Positions 43,120 through 54,329 of a stretch of 64,000 bases of DNA are shown here, piece by piece. The DNA is from Chrysemys picta bellii (taxonomy: Eukaryota > Chordata > Testudines > Emydidae): NCBI RefSeq assembly GCF_011386835.1, contig NC_088795.1, positions 120,669,434 through 120,733,433 on the forward strand. The letters run 5' to 3'. Under the pieces are notes generated by a model. It saw only the letters and a program-made list of their open reading frames with translations. It was not told where the DNA came from and searched no databases. The number at the start of each line of letters is the position of its first letter. Position 1 is the stretch's first letter. The translations under genes were made by a program, and so were the position numbers.

Positions 43120-46100
43120 AAGCATTGGTAACTATTCATTCTCACACCATGTGAGAGACAGGTGCATTTAATCAAGGCCCCAGATACTCTGGGGGAAGCT
43201 CAACCTAAATTTGGTGGCACTCTGGTGTGGCAGACTGGAAGTTCTATGGGGCTTCATTTATATTTTAAAATAGAGCTTTTTAATTTATGGAATATAAAAA
43301 TGAATAATACAACCAGTAGCAGTTGCTTTTTATGATATTAAAATTCAATTTATGTGATACTGTCCCTCTATATGTACACATATTTATAGCATGTTGTAGA
43401 TTTCTGCATTGACCAAACATAACTACTTCAGAGAAGCTGGCATAATTCTGTGTGTTAGGCTGCTGGAAAGTTATTTCCCCCTCCCTCCCCTCCATGAATT
43501 CAACCAAAGTGTCTTGCAATTTGGTTTCCCCTTTCTTTGTTTAATGAACTTTTCCATCACCAAAACTTCTAAATTATAGTAAACTATAAAGATGTTGGAT
43601 GGTTGTTTTTCCTTCCATTGATTTGTTATAGAAAAGGTAGCTGCAACTAATAAGTGGGATATTATTTCTTTATATTTCCAATAAATATTGTTGATTTTTC
43701 TATCAAAAACCCAACAAATAAATCCATTGGTAAAATAAAATTGGTATAGTCTTTTACTTGATACTAGTTAGCATGTTTGTTTCAAAAAATGTTTCCATTT
43801 TAGGTCATTATCAAGTATGTATCAAAGGTCAAATTTTGAAAAGTGCCTAAGTGATTTATAAGCCCAGATCCCATTTTCAAAAGTCACTTTTGAAAATGGA
43901 CTTAGGTACTTTAGAAAATTGTACCTGAAATCCCCACCTCACATTCTCCCTAGTGGTTTCCCCTTTCCAACTAGTACATCTTTTATAAAGTAGATATATA
44001 GTATATCTTTTATACAGCGGTTTGTAAGCATTTCCTTTTGTGACAAAATGTAATTTACATGAGAAACCCATTCTCCATCTGTCTTCATTCCTTTACTGAA
44101 TTTTTTTAATTTCTGCATCACCACTTTATTTCTTCATGAAAGACAATTATTCTTTTGTATCACAACTATTCAGAGCTTAGAATGAGATACTGCTCCATTT
44201 ATGTTCATATCAGCAACAATATAATTTTTCTCTTACTGAAAGATCTCTATTTAAAGTTTCTTTATTTTCAGCTTGTCTGACATTCTGAGTTGTAAATATT
44301 ATGAGACTTGAAAGCTATTTTGTTTTAAACCTAATAAAGTTCAATTTTTTATATTTGTCATTGAATTCTATCAGCCTTATCACTCAATTTGAGTGATATT
44401 TTACTGCACAAATATGCCTATTTAAATCAGCGAGACTAATTTACATGCTTAGAGTTAAGCATGTGCTTTAGTTCTTTAGGCACTAGTCCAGCAAAGTACT
44501 ATTAAACATAAATAAGGGGATGGGCAGGGGGAGAGTTTGAATTGGGCCTGGAATGTATCTACCTGCTTTTCCCTAATATTTGAACCTTTTTATGAATCTT
44601 AGAATGAAATCTTCATTCTCATAAACTGATGGTAGAGAAATTGGGGATGGATTTAGCAAAAGAACCCAAGTACAGAATTCAGATCCAAATGACATTTTTG
44701 ACAAACAAATAGGCCCTCAGAGACAGAACGAAAGGTGTGCTTGCAGCAGTGTGAACTCAAAAGGTATTTTTTTAGAACTATTGCAATGCCATTTATGTAA
44801 AAGAAGCTCATGGCTTAGTGGAATGAGAGTTTTATTTGTATGAAGACCCTATGATTGGGTCTGAAAATCTGAAGCCATCAGGCTCCCGCTCTTCCTTCCC
44901 ATCAGTGATTAGAGACACTTGTCTGAACCTTCCACAAATATTGTGCTTTTTTCCACATCTCTGTTTGCATGAAGAAATCTCTGTGAAAAAACGTGTTAAA
45001 TATATTTGTCTTACTCTCCCCCAGTCATGTGTTGCTTATCTTTATAGGCCTTGACTATAGAGGTAATTCACTTTGATTCCAGTAATCAATAAGCAGCAAC
45101 CAACGTAGCTGCACCATTACAAATCCCAGGCAGCAACATTGGGAAATAGCTGTCAATTGCTGGAATCAGGGCAAATTCCCAATGGACACAATGCCTTCAA
45201 TTGTAAGCTCTTTGGGGAAGAGGCAGTACCTGCCCTTCTGTCTAATATCTTGGATTATGGAGCTTTGATCCTTCTTGAAGCATTTGGATGTTAATATAAT
45301 CAACAAAATTATAAGACTAAGTAAGTGAAGATTGTTCTCAAAAGAATAACACGCTCAAAGATGTTAATTGTTGCAAGCTTCTGGATATGGCAACAAATTT
45401 CCAGCAATTTATCAATTTGTCTATAAATAATGAGTTACTATTTCATTATGGCTACATTACAGTAACACTGAAATAGTAACATAATGTAATATTAAGGAGA
45501 CTGTATCTGTGTGATAAACTTTTATGTGAAGCACCTCTCTTTCTGTGGGTGGTATATAAATATTACAGCAGCAGCAATAAGTTTGAGATATTGTCCAGCT
45601 GCCATAATTACCTTTTACGCATCTAAATATGTTTGACCTATAGCTCATAATACAACTCCAAAGCAAACTTTGAAAACAGAAAGAATGAAAACAACAAAGG
45701 GAACAACTAAGGAGGATAAAAGAAATCTTTGTTGGAAGGGGACAATCAGGAATTATTCAATCTTATCAGTAGTCAGCTTTAAGAAAGTTGGTCAAAACAA
45801 ACAAACTTTAATAGCTGAAAAGCAATTGCTTGATGTGACATGAAGCATAACAGGTATTAGCCAATAGCTCTGTATAAATTATACACAAGAAAGAACAGCA
45901 AGCAAGAGAGACCAATAGAAATGCAAAGAAAAATAAAACACTGACTCACCTGTGGGGAATACCAGTAAGAACATAAGCAACCTCACAAATGGCTGGCCCG
46001 CGAAACAAAACCAAACATCATATGTTGGGAAAAATGAGACTTGAGTAAACGGAATGGTAAGCAAGGCAGGGCAATGACAAGATAGTGCAAAACTTTAGCA

Positions 46101-46510
46101 AATGCTTAATACAGTCAATAAATGTTCATGACTATCATACTTACTATGGTATTGAAATTTTGTGCTTTTTATAATAAATACCACATTATAATTGCATTGC
46201 TGTCCTTTTTGTGTGTTATGTAAATATATTGCACTCTCTCCTAAATATGACTCACAAGAAAACTGCTCTTTATATGAAGCTATAATTTTTTTTTCAGCCT
46301 ATTGATAGTAATATGGTCTATTGGACTGTCATTGTAACAGAAGGTTTAACTGTACATTTCCCTGCACAGGTGTCCTAATTTCCTCTTGTTTAGCCTACAC
46401 TGTGTATCTGGCATCATTCTGGTTACCATATTTAGTAGATCCTAGATTCTTTGCTGATGTGAGGTTGTCATATAGCACTGTCCAACATAAAGCTAGTAGA
46501 TGCTACCTCA
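43120..46510. other. AT-rich non-coding stretch
   Basis: No gene is supported. The only structure noted is a perfect 13-bp inverted repeat CCATTTTCAAAAG/CTTTTGAAAATGG with a 3-bp spacer at 43871-43899, inside a decayed MITE-like block (about 43828-43930). Confidence 0.5.
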
Positions 46511-46570
46511 TATGAGCAGATGATGACCTGGCCTCAGTGATACATGCTCTCATCACCTCCTGGCTAGACT

Positions 46571-47046
46571 CAGAGGTGGATTATGGGTTTGTGGGACACC
46601 CAGCAAGAGCAAGTGGGGGACCTTCCCCACCCCTTCTGCCTGCAGTCCCTCCTGCTCCTCCTCCCCCAGCGCTCCTGCCGGGGAAATGGGGTCAGAGCAC
46701 GGGGGCTTGCCCCTCCCTGCCTGGCGCTCCTGCCAGGGAGCAGGGTTGGGGTGCAGGTAGGGTGACCAGATGTCCCATTTTTATAGGACAGCCCCGTTTT
46801 GGGGGAATTTTTCTTATATAGGCACCTATTACCCCCCACCCCATCCTGTTCTTTCACAGTTGCTATCCAGTCACTCGGTGCAGGGGATTCCCCTGCTGCA
46901 CCTGGCGGTCCTGCTGGGGAGCGGGGTCTGAGCAGTAGGTGAGGGAAGCAGGTCGAAGCTTGGGGCATCCATTTTTCTGGGGCTTCCCCAATTGGCCTGG
47001 GCCCCTGGGCACAGGCCCTGTTGGCCCAGTGGCTAATCTGCCACTG
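46571..47046. mobile_element. hAT-type element inserted in the L2-like LINE
   Basis: The ends are CAGAGGTGGATTA and, on minus, CAGTGGCAGATTA. Flanking 8-mers GCTAGACT (46563-46570) and GCTAGACA (47047-47054) match at 7 of 8. The interior is GC-rich with CTGC(T/C)GGGGAGCGGGGT(C/T) type repeats and has no transposase. It contains a mini-hAT at 46758-46876. Confidence 0.88.
46758..46876. mobile_element. Mini-hAT MITE, copy 2
   Basis: The left end TAGGGTGACCAGATGTCCC equals that of the copy at 41934; the right end is more worn (CCAGTCACTC). A perfect 8-bp duplication, GGTGCAGG, flanks it (46750-46757 and 46877-46884). Confidence 0.9.
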
Positions 47047-47954
47047 GCTAGACAGTATGCGCGGGCCTGAAGACATCAGTTCTTTGGATAATCCAACCAA
47101 TACAGAATGCTGTAGTGCAACCCCTCAGCAACATGGGCTACTGTGAGCACGTTAAAGCTGTCCTCTGCTTCTTACACTAACTTCCCATAGATTAATGAGT
47201 CACCTGGAAGGTCTTGGTCCTTATCTTCAACATTCTCAGTGGGCCTGGGACAAGACTACCTAAAAGATCTCCTAAAACTCCAGAATGAATACTGTGGGCA
47301 ACAGCTCTGCTCCTCAGGCAGAATGGAACTTTCTACCACAAGGGTAAAGCTCATCTGTGTGGGAGAAAGAGCTTTCTCAGGGGCTGTTCCCATACTGTGG
47401 AATGAACTGTCGCAGGAACTAAAGACCATCACATACCTTGCCACCTTCCTCTCCAAGTGCATGTTGAACTTCTTTGTCCTGTCTTCACTAACATATACTC
47501 CTGGCAACATGCATATTTAAAAAAAATTAAATACCAAAACCAAACACAACCGCTCCCAAACCTAAACATTACACTGCACACTGAGTCCTCCACCTTGAGA
47601 GAAGAGGAGAGAGAATGAATTTTATTTACCTCACTTAATGAGCTACCGAAAGGTGTTCAGGCACTACAGTGATGAAGGCAATAGAATAACCTTTGTAGAA
47701 TAGAAAAAAGTATTAATTGTACCATTACTAATATTACTTCATTCACTGCATTATAACAACACATTAAAATTGGTGAGGGTGGAAGTGAAGGGCAGAAAGC
47801 AACTAAATTAATTCCTTTGTGATTTACCCAAATCAAGGGTCACATTCTGCTCTGTCATTTACACTGGTGCAAATCTGGAGTAGCTCCATTACAGGCAATA
47901 GAGTTACAACACTTCAAATTTACACTGCTTTAACAGAACACAATGTGAGAGAAA

Positions 47955-48085
47955 GGAAATATCCTCCCATTTGACAGATGGCAAATTTAGGCACAGAGAG
48001 AGATTAAGGAAGTCTAAAGGCAGAGCTGAACCCACAGCTCCTACACTACAGACCAGGGTCTTAGCTCTTAGACCAGCCACCCTTT
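47955..48085 (-). mobile_element. MIR-type SINE fragment
   Basis: TTTGACAGATGGCAAATTTA, GGCACAGAGAGAGATTAAG and later GACCAGGGTCTTAGCTCTTA follow the reverse-complement MIR layout from core to head. Confidence 0.65.
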
Positions 48086-49699
48086 TCCCCTTCTGTCCAA
48101 GTGCAGAACTGGATCCATTCTATGTATCATGGCTGCAAAGAGTTCTTCAGTAGAAGTCTAGTACAATATCATATCAAATGACTGACATAAGGGATTATAG
48201 ACTGAAGATTATAAAATAGGAGAAAAAGAGCCTCAACATGGTTGTGAAGGAGGGAAGCAATTTCATACAGGGAACAATCTTGAGCATCAATAGTAAATAA
48301 GCTGTCCTGATCTCCACAATGAATCCCAACCATGACTGATTCTCAGACACCAGACCACCAAGATTAGACAGTTTCAGGAATGAGATTAAAAATGTAAGTG
48401 GCTCTCCACCAGGATCTTTCCTATTACTGTTCATGTATGTGTAATGCATTACAGTACTAGATCTGATGTATACACAAGTGACATACACACATTTACCTAG
48501 TTCTTGCCCTGTTTATAGGACTAAAGGAAATAAGAATTATGCAGTCTCAGCCTCACAACAACAAGCTACATACTAGAGTAAACCTGCTTCCACTCTAGCA
48601 AAAAAACCCATAAATCTAATGATAAAGAGCTCCAGAACCGGAGTTCAAATATGTCCAAAAGTTTGGATGATTCTCTAAACTATTCAAACTTATGGATGCC
48701 CTTCCCAGACCTTGCAGCCTTACACCCACCCCACAATCCTTCTACTTAGGCCCCCCGAGACAGAACCCCTAACAAACCTACTACACAAAGTGGCACTGTA
48801 TATGAAAGAAAGGAAGATGTGGAGCTCTCGCAGCCAGCTAGTTTTTTCTGATGTTTTTGGAAGATATGTTTACACGTCCTACTGATGTCTTTAAGGGAAT
48901 TAACAGGCAAGGCAATTATTCTGCACCACCACTGCTCAATTTCACATAACTTTAGACTGCATCATCATTTTTTTTTAAGCTCCCCTCCCCCCCCCCCGAT
49001 ATATTGTCCGAGACCTTCCGGGAAGACCCAGGGCAGAGTATTGAAGCATAAGACCTGCTACATTTATTGCAATACTTTTATTTTCTTGCAGTTTCAACTA
49101 GAGGGCAGTAATAGGCTGGAATTATTCCAATCAAGTGCAGACTTGCAGAGAAATGTTTTAAAGGACGCAGTTGTCTGCTGTGTTTCGTGAAGTCAAAGTT
49201 ACCAAGGAAAGATAGCGTTGATACCTCTGGAAATTTAGTTGACCATAGAGATGTTAAACCAGATTTACAATAAGAGCACCATATTCTGAGCCATCATGAA
49301 AGATTACACGACACCTCCACCACCATAATTTACAGTCATTCAACTTTTACTAAATGTAGGAAAATTAAATGTTGCATTAAATATTACAGTATCTCCTGAA
49401 TGAGAGAGGTAGGCATTTTTAGTGAGTTGAAAAAAAAAATCATGATAATGGGAAGGCAGACTTCTGGGACCGTGCATTCCCATTGACAAGCCAGATATCC
49501 TATGAAGCTTTGCAAGAATTCATTATTTGCACATATGGGTCAAATTCAATATTGGCCTGAACAAGTATAACTCCACTGATGTCAATGCAGTTAAGCCAGC
49601 AGTAAAATCTGGCCATCTATTTCTAGATTGCACATGGTACAAGACAAAATCTCTTCCCTGGAGAACTTGTATTATCTATTTAGACTGCAAGCGGGGAAG

Positions 49700-49845
49700 G
49701 AAAAATATTCCTATTTTATAGAACTGATGCACAGAGAAGTTAAGAAGCTTGCTCAAAGTTACAGAGGAAGTCTGTAGCAAAGCCAGAAATTCAACCTGGA
49801 TCTCCTCTGTCCTAGTCCAGTGCTTTAACTATAAACCCATTCTTC
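49700..49845 (-). mobile_element. MIR-type SINE fragment
   Basis: TTTTATAGAACTGATGCACA, GAGAAGTTAAGAAGCTTGCT and TTCAACCTGGATCTCC, then GTGCTTTAACTATAAACCC, follow the reverse-complement MIR layout. Confidence 0.7.
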
Positions 49846-49935
49846 TCCTATCTAGAAGTAATTCAAGAGAGGAAAGTAAGTGTGGGCATTTTTCTCAAAG
49901 TTTGTCTATCAGAGAAACACTTGACTGAGAAAGCA

Positions 49936-51400
49936 TCACATAAGAACGGTCATACTGGGTCAGACCAAAGGTCCATCTAGACCCGTATCTGGTTTCCAAC
50001 AGTGGCCAATGCCAGGTGCCACAGAGGAAAGGAATAGAACGGGTAATGATCAAGTGATTCATCCCCCGTCACCCATTCCCAACTTCTGGCAAACAGAGGC
50101 TAAGGACACCATCCCTGTCCATCCTAGCTAATAGCCATTGATGGACCTATCCTCCATCAACTTATCTTGTTGGTTTTTGAACCCTGTTATAGTCTTGGCC
50201 TTCACAACATCCTCTAGCAGGGAGTTCCACAGGTTGACTGTGTGTTATGTGAAAAAATACTTCCTTTTGTTTATTTTAAACCTGCTGCCTATTAATTTCG
50301 TTTGGTGGCCCCTAGTTCTTGTGTTATGAATAGGAATAAATAACACTTCCTTATTTACTTTCTCCATACCAATCATGATTTTATAGACCTCTATCATATC
50401 CCCCCTTAGTCGTCTCTTTTCCAAGCTGAAAAGTCCCAGTCTTATTAATCTCTCTTCATATGGCAGCCATTCCATACCCCTAATCATTTTTTGTTGCCCG
50501 TTTCTGAACCTTTTCCAATTCCAATATTAATTTTTTGAGATAGGGCAACCACATCTGCACACAGTATTCATGATGGGGGCGTACCATGGATTTATATAGA
50601 GGCAATAAGATATTTTCTGTCTTATGATCTATACCTTTCTTAATGATGCCCAACATTCAGTTCACCTTTTTGACTGCTGCTGCACATAGTTGTCTGAAAA
50701 CATTCACTCAATCTACAATGACTCCAAGATCTCTTTTTTGAATGGCAATAGCTAATTTAGACCCCATAATTTTATATGCATAGTTGGAATTATGTTTTCC
50801 AATGTGCATTAATTTGCATTTATCAACATTTAATTTCATCTGCCCACTCACCCAGGATCCTTTTGTAGCTCTTTGCAGTCTGCTTGGGACTTAACTATCT
50901 TGAGTAGTTTTGTATCATCTGCAAATTTTGCCACCTCACTGTTTACTCCTTTTTCCAGATCATTTATGACTATGTTAAATAGGACTGGTCCCAGTACAGA
51001 CTCCCAGGGGACACCACTATTTACCTCTCTCCATTCTGAAAACTGACCATTTATTCTTACCCTTTTAACCAGTTACCAATCCATGAGAGGACCTTCCCCC
51101 ATCCCATGACAGCTTGCTTTGCTTAAGAGCCTTTGGTGAGGGACCTTGTCAAAGACTCTGAAAATTTAAGTACACTATATTCAGTGGATCCCCCTTGTCC
51201 ACGTGCTTCTTGACCCCCTCAAAGAATTCTAGTAGATTACAAAAACCATGTTTTCACCAAAGGGAAATCATGCGACTCTTCCCCAACAAATTATGTTCAT
51301 CTATGTGTCTGACAATTTTGTTCTTTACTGTAGTTTCAACCAGTTTGTCTAGTACTTAAGTCAGACTTACCAACCTGTTATATATCACTCTACATAACAT
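49936..51400 (-). mobile_element. CR1 LINE, 5'-truncated, antisense, about 1.46 kb
   Basis: The left edge CATAAGAACGGTCATACTGG then GTCAGACCAAAGGTCC is the reverse complement of a CR1-type 3' terminus. The element runs right through the reverse-transcriptase C-terminal region and further ORF2 sequence (for example the minus counterpart of GGGGACACCACTATTTACCT, and CAGTTTGTCTAGTACTTAAG near 51340). It belongs to a different CR1 subfamily from the copies at 9923 and 41409, judged by its 3' end. Right boundary approximate. Confidence 0.85.
50128..50530 (-). pseudogene. CR1 ORF2 reverse-transcriptase C-terminal region
   Basis: The minus frame reads [20 protein letters not shown], then [17 protein letters not shown] and [16 protein letters not shown], a close match to the CR1 ORF2 C-terminal region. 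A TAA stop at 50245-50247 is followed in the same frame by HTVNLWNSLLEDVVKAK and FKNQQDKLMEDRSINGY, ending at TAG (50128-50130), the likely natural end. Upstream, KVQKRATK continues in a different frame, so a one-base frameshift lies near 50490. With one stop and at least one frameshift the fragment is dead. Confidence 0.85.
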
Positions 51401-53390
51401 CTTCTGGAGATAACCCTACTTATTAGCAGCCTGATCTCTGAGGACATATATTGATGAAGACAAAAATCAGTTTTTTGCACAGACTTTGAGGACTGAAGCC
51501 ATCTGCTGTGCCATCAGCAATTTACTTTTCATGGTTTACATGAAAGGTCTAGGCCTGACAGATTAACCCTTGAGTTACTGGCAGTTCATTTACACACCCA
51601 AGAAAGTGAACAACCATGACGCAAATCTGGACAAGCTTTTCACCTCCTGTCAATTTTATCCTTTCCATACAGGCTCCCACAATAACCCTCCTTGTGACTC
51701 TAGGGTCTGAAATCTGTGTCCGCACTGAATTGGATCATGTACTAAGAAGTCAAAATGCCAACACTCTACAAAGAACTTTCACACTTGTTACACTGTTGAA
51801 ACTGACTCAGATGACTGTCATTAATGCCCAGATCAAGATAAATCTGCAGCCTCAAAAAGACGGACTGCTATACCCTCATCTCTAAGTATGGGGATTTACA
51901 TGACTAAATCCCTGTACATCAGGTTAAAGTGTCTAAGAGGCACCAAAGGCAGATATTAGTGAGATTCAACATCAAATAATATTCATTTGAGAATTTACCA
52001 TGGAAGTGATAAGAACAAGGAGAAACATTCAGAAGGGCTATGACATGTTTCAGACAAGGGCAGCAGCAACTGCCAGCAAAACTCTGAGATATGACAGAGC
52101 ACTGGCACCCTTTGTGGTAATCAGCAAAGATGGAACAAATGTTGAATGAATGTGATAATGAAAAACTCCTCGGACCATGAAGACTGGTGTGATTCCATGG
52201 CTCGTCTCTTTCTCAGTAAATATTAGTTACATTCAATAACAAACATTTACCTGCACATGCTCAGGAAAGTAATTGTGAAGATGACGAAGAGCAGCTGCAT
52301 TTTTTTGACAAAGAGAAAGAGATACTGTGGCAACAAGGCAGTCAGTGCTCATCTAGTTCAACAAAAGTCAATCAGCAGCAAAGAAAACTTGCAGAAACAG
52401 CTAAACAAGAACAAAAACAAAGTTCATGCTATGGTCTCAAGCTGATTAAGCAACTTTGGGCCAGAGATGCCCATTTATTAAACAATTGTAATGAGGTCTC
52501 TAGGCACTACCAGTACAATTGTCAAATAAATACAAATAATTGATTGAAAAAAATGAGGTTAATCTTATTACAATAATATTCATGGAATAGGCTTATATCA
52601 CCAGCTGATTATTGTTTATTAGTATTGTGATAGTATCTAGGAGCCCCAGTCATGGACCAGGCCTTGTTGTGCTAGGTGCTGTACAAATGCAGAATAAAAA
52701 GTTGGCCCCTTCTCCAAAGAGCCTACAATCCAAGTATAAGATAAGAGACAATGGATGGGTGGATACAGACAGATCAATGGGGGAGCACAAGGAGACAATG
52801 AAGCAATATTAGGCCTGGAACTCTGGTTAGGCAAAGTTTCAAAATTTGCCATTTTTTGCAGGCACTTATGAGGCATGGAAAGTTTTGGCCCAAAAGTTGA
52901 ATGTTTAGGGAAGTTATGAGTTTATGAGAACAGGGGATTATAATAGACACCATTTGCAACCTTAGCTATAAGCTATGAGTGATGCTTCGCAGGAGCACCC
53001 AGGCCTACGAGGCACCTCGCTACCACGTCTCCTTAGTGAGCGGAACCTTGTCTGTGTCTGCTGTGAGTCAGCTCCCCAACTTCATCGGCCCTGGGCAACA
53101 CAAGCACTCCCCTCTAGGAACTGTAGGCCTTGCTGTCACCCTGCAGGTTAACGATAGGCACACTCCAAGCCCCAAGCATCTCCCAGTCCACATGAGTCTT
53201 TGTCTGGTGACCCTTCAAGTACTCGGCAGAGCACATTTTTAAAAACAGGCATTTGGAACAGGGCTGAGGAGGGTGGGGTGGGTGGGAGGGAGGGACAGAA
53301 GGATGGGGATTTTTGTTCTATTTTCCGTGGAAGGGTTAGTGGGATTGCTGTATCTTTATTGTTTCAAGACTCTACTGCTTACAAAATAGT
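51400..53390. other. Non-coding stretch with one old repeat tail
   Basis: No gene is supported. At 52608-52760 the blocks TTGTGCTAGGTGCTGTACAA and AAAGAGCCTACAATCCAAGT match a common amniote L2-like/SINE 3' region. Confidence 0.45.
52608..52760 (+). mobile_element. L2-like / ancient SINE 3' fragment
   Basis: The order 'AGGAGCCCCAGTCATGGACC ... GTGCTAGGTGCTGTACAAA ... CCTTCTCCAAAGAGCCTACA' follows a widespread old amniote repeat. The precise family cannot be fixed without a library. Confidence 0.5.
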
Positions 53391-53392
53391 AT

Positions 53393-53460
53393 GAGTAATG
53401 TTGTAGCTATGTCAGTCCCAGCATATTCGAGAGACAAGGTGGGTGAGGTAATATCTCAGA
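53393..53460 (-). mobile_element. Penelope-like (tentative) repeat end, truncated
   Basis: GTTGTAGCTATGTCAGTCCC, then GAGAGACAAGGTGGGTGAGG and TAATATCT, is the reverse complement of the end of the repeat at 53960-54078. The two lie in opposite orientation on either side of a hAT-type palindrome. Confidence 0.45.
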
Positions 53461-53582
53461 GCATCACAGCTAAATACAAGATCGAATAGTAGTTAGCACA
53501 TACTCTTAGGGACCCTTCAAGGTGAAGTGGCCCATTAACACCCCTATAGTCATTGGACAAAATGGAGGGGTAGTGTAGACCC

Positions 53583-53920
53583 CAGGATGGGGTTGGCAAC
53601 GTTTGGCACGCAGCTTGCCAGGGTAAGCACTCTGGCGGGTCGGGCCAGTTTATTTACCTGCTGACATGGCAGGTTTGGCCGATCGCAGCCCTCACTGGCT
53701 GCGGTTCGCCGTCCCGGGCCAATGGGGGTGGCAGGAAGCTGCGGCCAGCACATCCCTCGCCCGCTCCGCTTCCCGACGCCCCCATTGGCCCGGGACGGCG
53801 AACCGCGGCCAGTGGGGGCTGCGATCGGCCGAACCTGCCGCATCAGCAGGTAAATAAACTGGCCTGGCCTGCCACGGTGCTTACCCTGGCGAGCCGCATG
53901 CCAATCGTTGCCAACCCCTG
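53583..53920. mobile_element. hAT-type palindromic GC-rich MITE
   Basis: The ends CAGGATGGGGTTGGCAACG and, on minus, CAGGGGTTGGCAACG match apart from a small insertion. The interior is one long inverted repeat: the block from CCAGTTTATTTACCTGCTGA (near 53646) through CCGATCGCAGCCC and GCGGTTCGCCGTCCCGGGCC is mirrored across to CAGCAGGTAAATAAACTGG (53863). No clear 8-bp duplication is seen. The 168-residue minus frame here comes from the palindrome. Confidence 0.75.
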
Positions 53921-53959
53921 CACTAGGACTACAGGGGTATTTAGCTCTGACACTCTGAG

Positions 53960-54078
53960 TACCTTTCCCAGGTCTGAAGAAGAGCTCTGTGTAGCTTGAA
54001 AGCTTTTCTCTCTCACCAACACAGGTTGGTTCAATAAAAGCTATTACCTCACCCACTTTGTCTCTTCGTACTATTTTG
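53960..54078 (+). mobile_element. Penelope-like (tentative) repeat with CTGAAGA-stem-GAAA motif
   Basis: CTGAAGA (53974-53980), a short AGCT stem, and GAAAGCTT are followed by CAATAAAAGCTATTACC and TCACCCACTTTGTCTC. The same layout, reversed, is at 40012-40170. Name tentative. Confidence 0.5.
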
Positions 54079-54209
54079 TCAGGTGCCCAGTGTAATGAAA
54101 TACCAAACAGTATTATATGTCTCAGCCACTAGGTGGCACTGTGTGTAACATACCTTAACTAACCTCTTTATCTCCAGCCTGATTCTTGCCTGCATATTTA
54201 TACCTGCCT

Positions 54210-54320
54210 CTGGAAATTTCCATTACATGCGTCTGATGAAGTGGGTATTCACCCACGAAAGCTTATGCTCCAATACATCCGTTAGTCTTTAAGGTGCCAC
54301 AGGACTCTGTTGCTTTATAC
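54210..54320 (+). mobile_element. Penelope-like (tentative) repeat with hammerhead-like motif
   Basis: CTGATGA (54233-54239), a 6-bp stem GTGGGT/ACCCAC with a 4-base loop (54241-54256) and GAAA (54257-54260) lie in order. The 3' body reads GTTAGTCTTTAAGGTGCCAC then AGGACTC, typical of a widespread amniote repeat. Linked by analogy to hammerhead-bearing Penelope-like elements. Confidence 0.5.
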
Positions 54321-54329
54321 CTTATTTAA

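Larger units (their letters stand above)
46514..47520 (+). pseudogene. L2-like LINE reverse-transcriptase fragment split by a hAT
   Basis: Left of the hAT the frame reads DDLASVIHALITSWLD, matching the conserved 'HALI.SRLDYCN' motif downstream of the L2/CR1-like catalytic region. Right of it, at 47239-47480, the frame reads MGLGQDYLKDLL, then GERAFSGAVPILWNELSQEL and LATFLSK, matching the 'LNGLGP.YL.DLL ... GERAFS.AAP.LWN.LP ... FK' C-terminal tail of such elements. The intervening sequence (47055-47238) has frameshifts and stops. The same family left the fragment at 18830-19260. Old and non-functional. Confidence 0.75.
47530..49930. other. Non-coding stretch with two MIR fragments
   Basis: No gene is supported. 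MIR fragments at 47955-48085 and 49700-49845 are listed separately. A C-rich run lies near 48988-49000. Confidence 0.5.

Noticed and set aside
46570..47100. 176-residue minus-strand open frame
   Set aside because: It covers a non-autonomous hAT element and its nested mini-hAT; no transposase motif is present.
53550..54056. 168-residue minus-strand open frame
   Set aside because: It spans a palindromic MITE and a repeat end; the composition follows the palindrome and no domain is seen.
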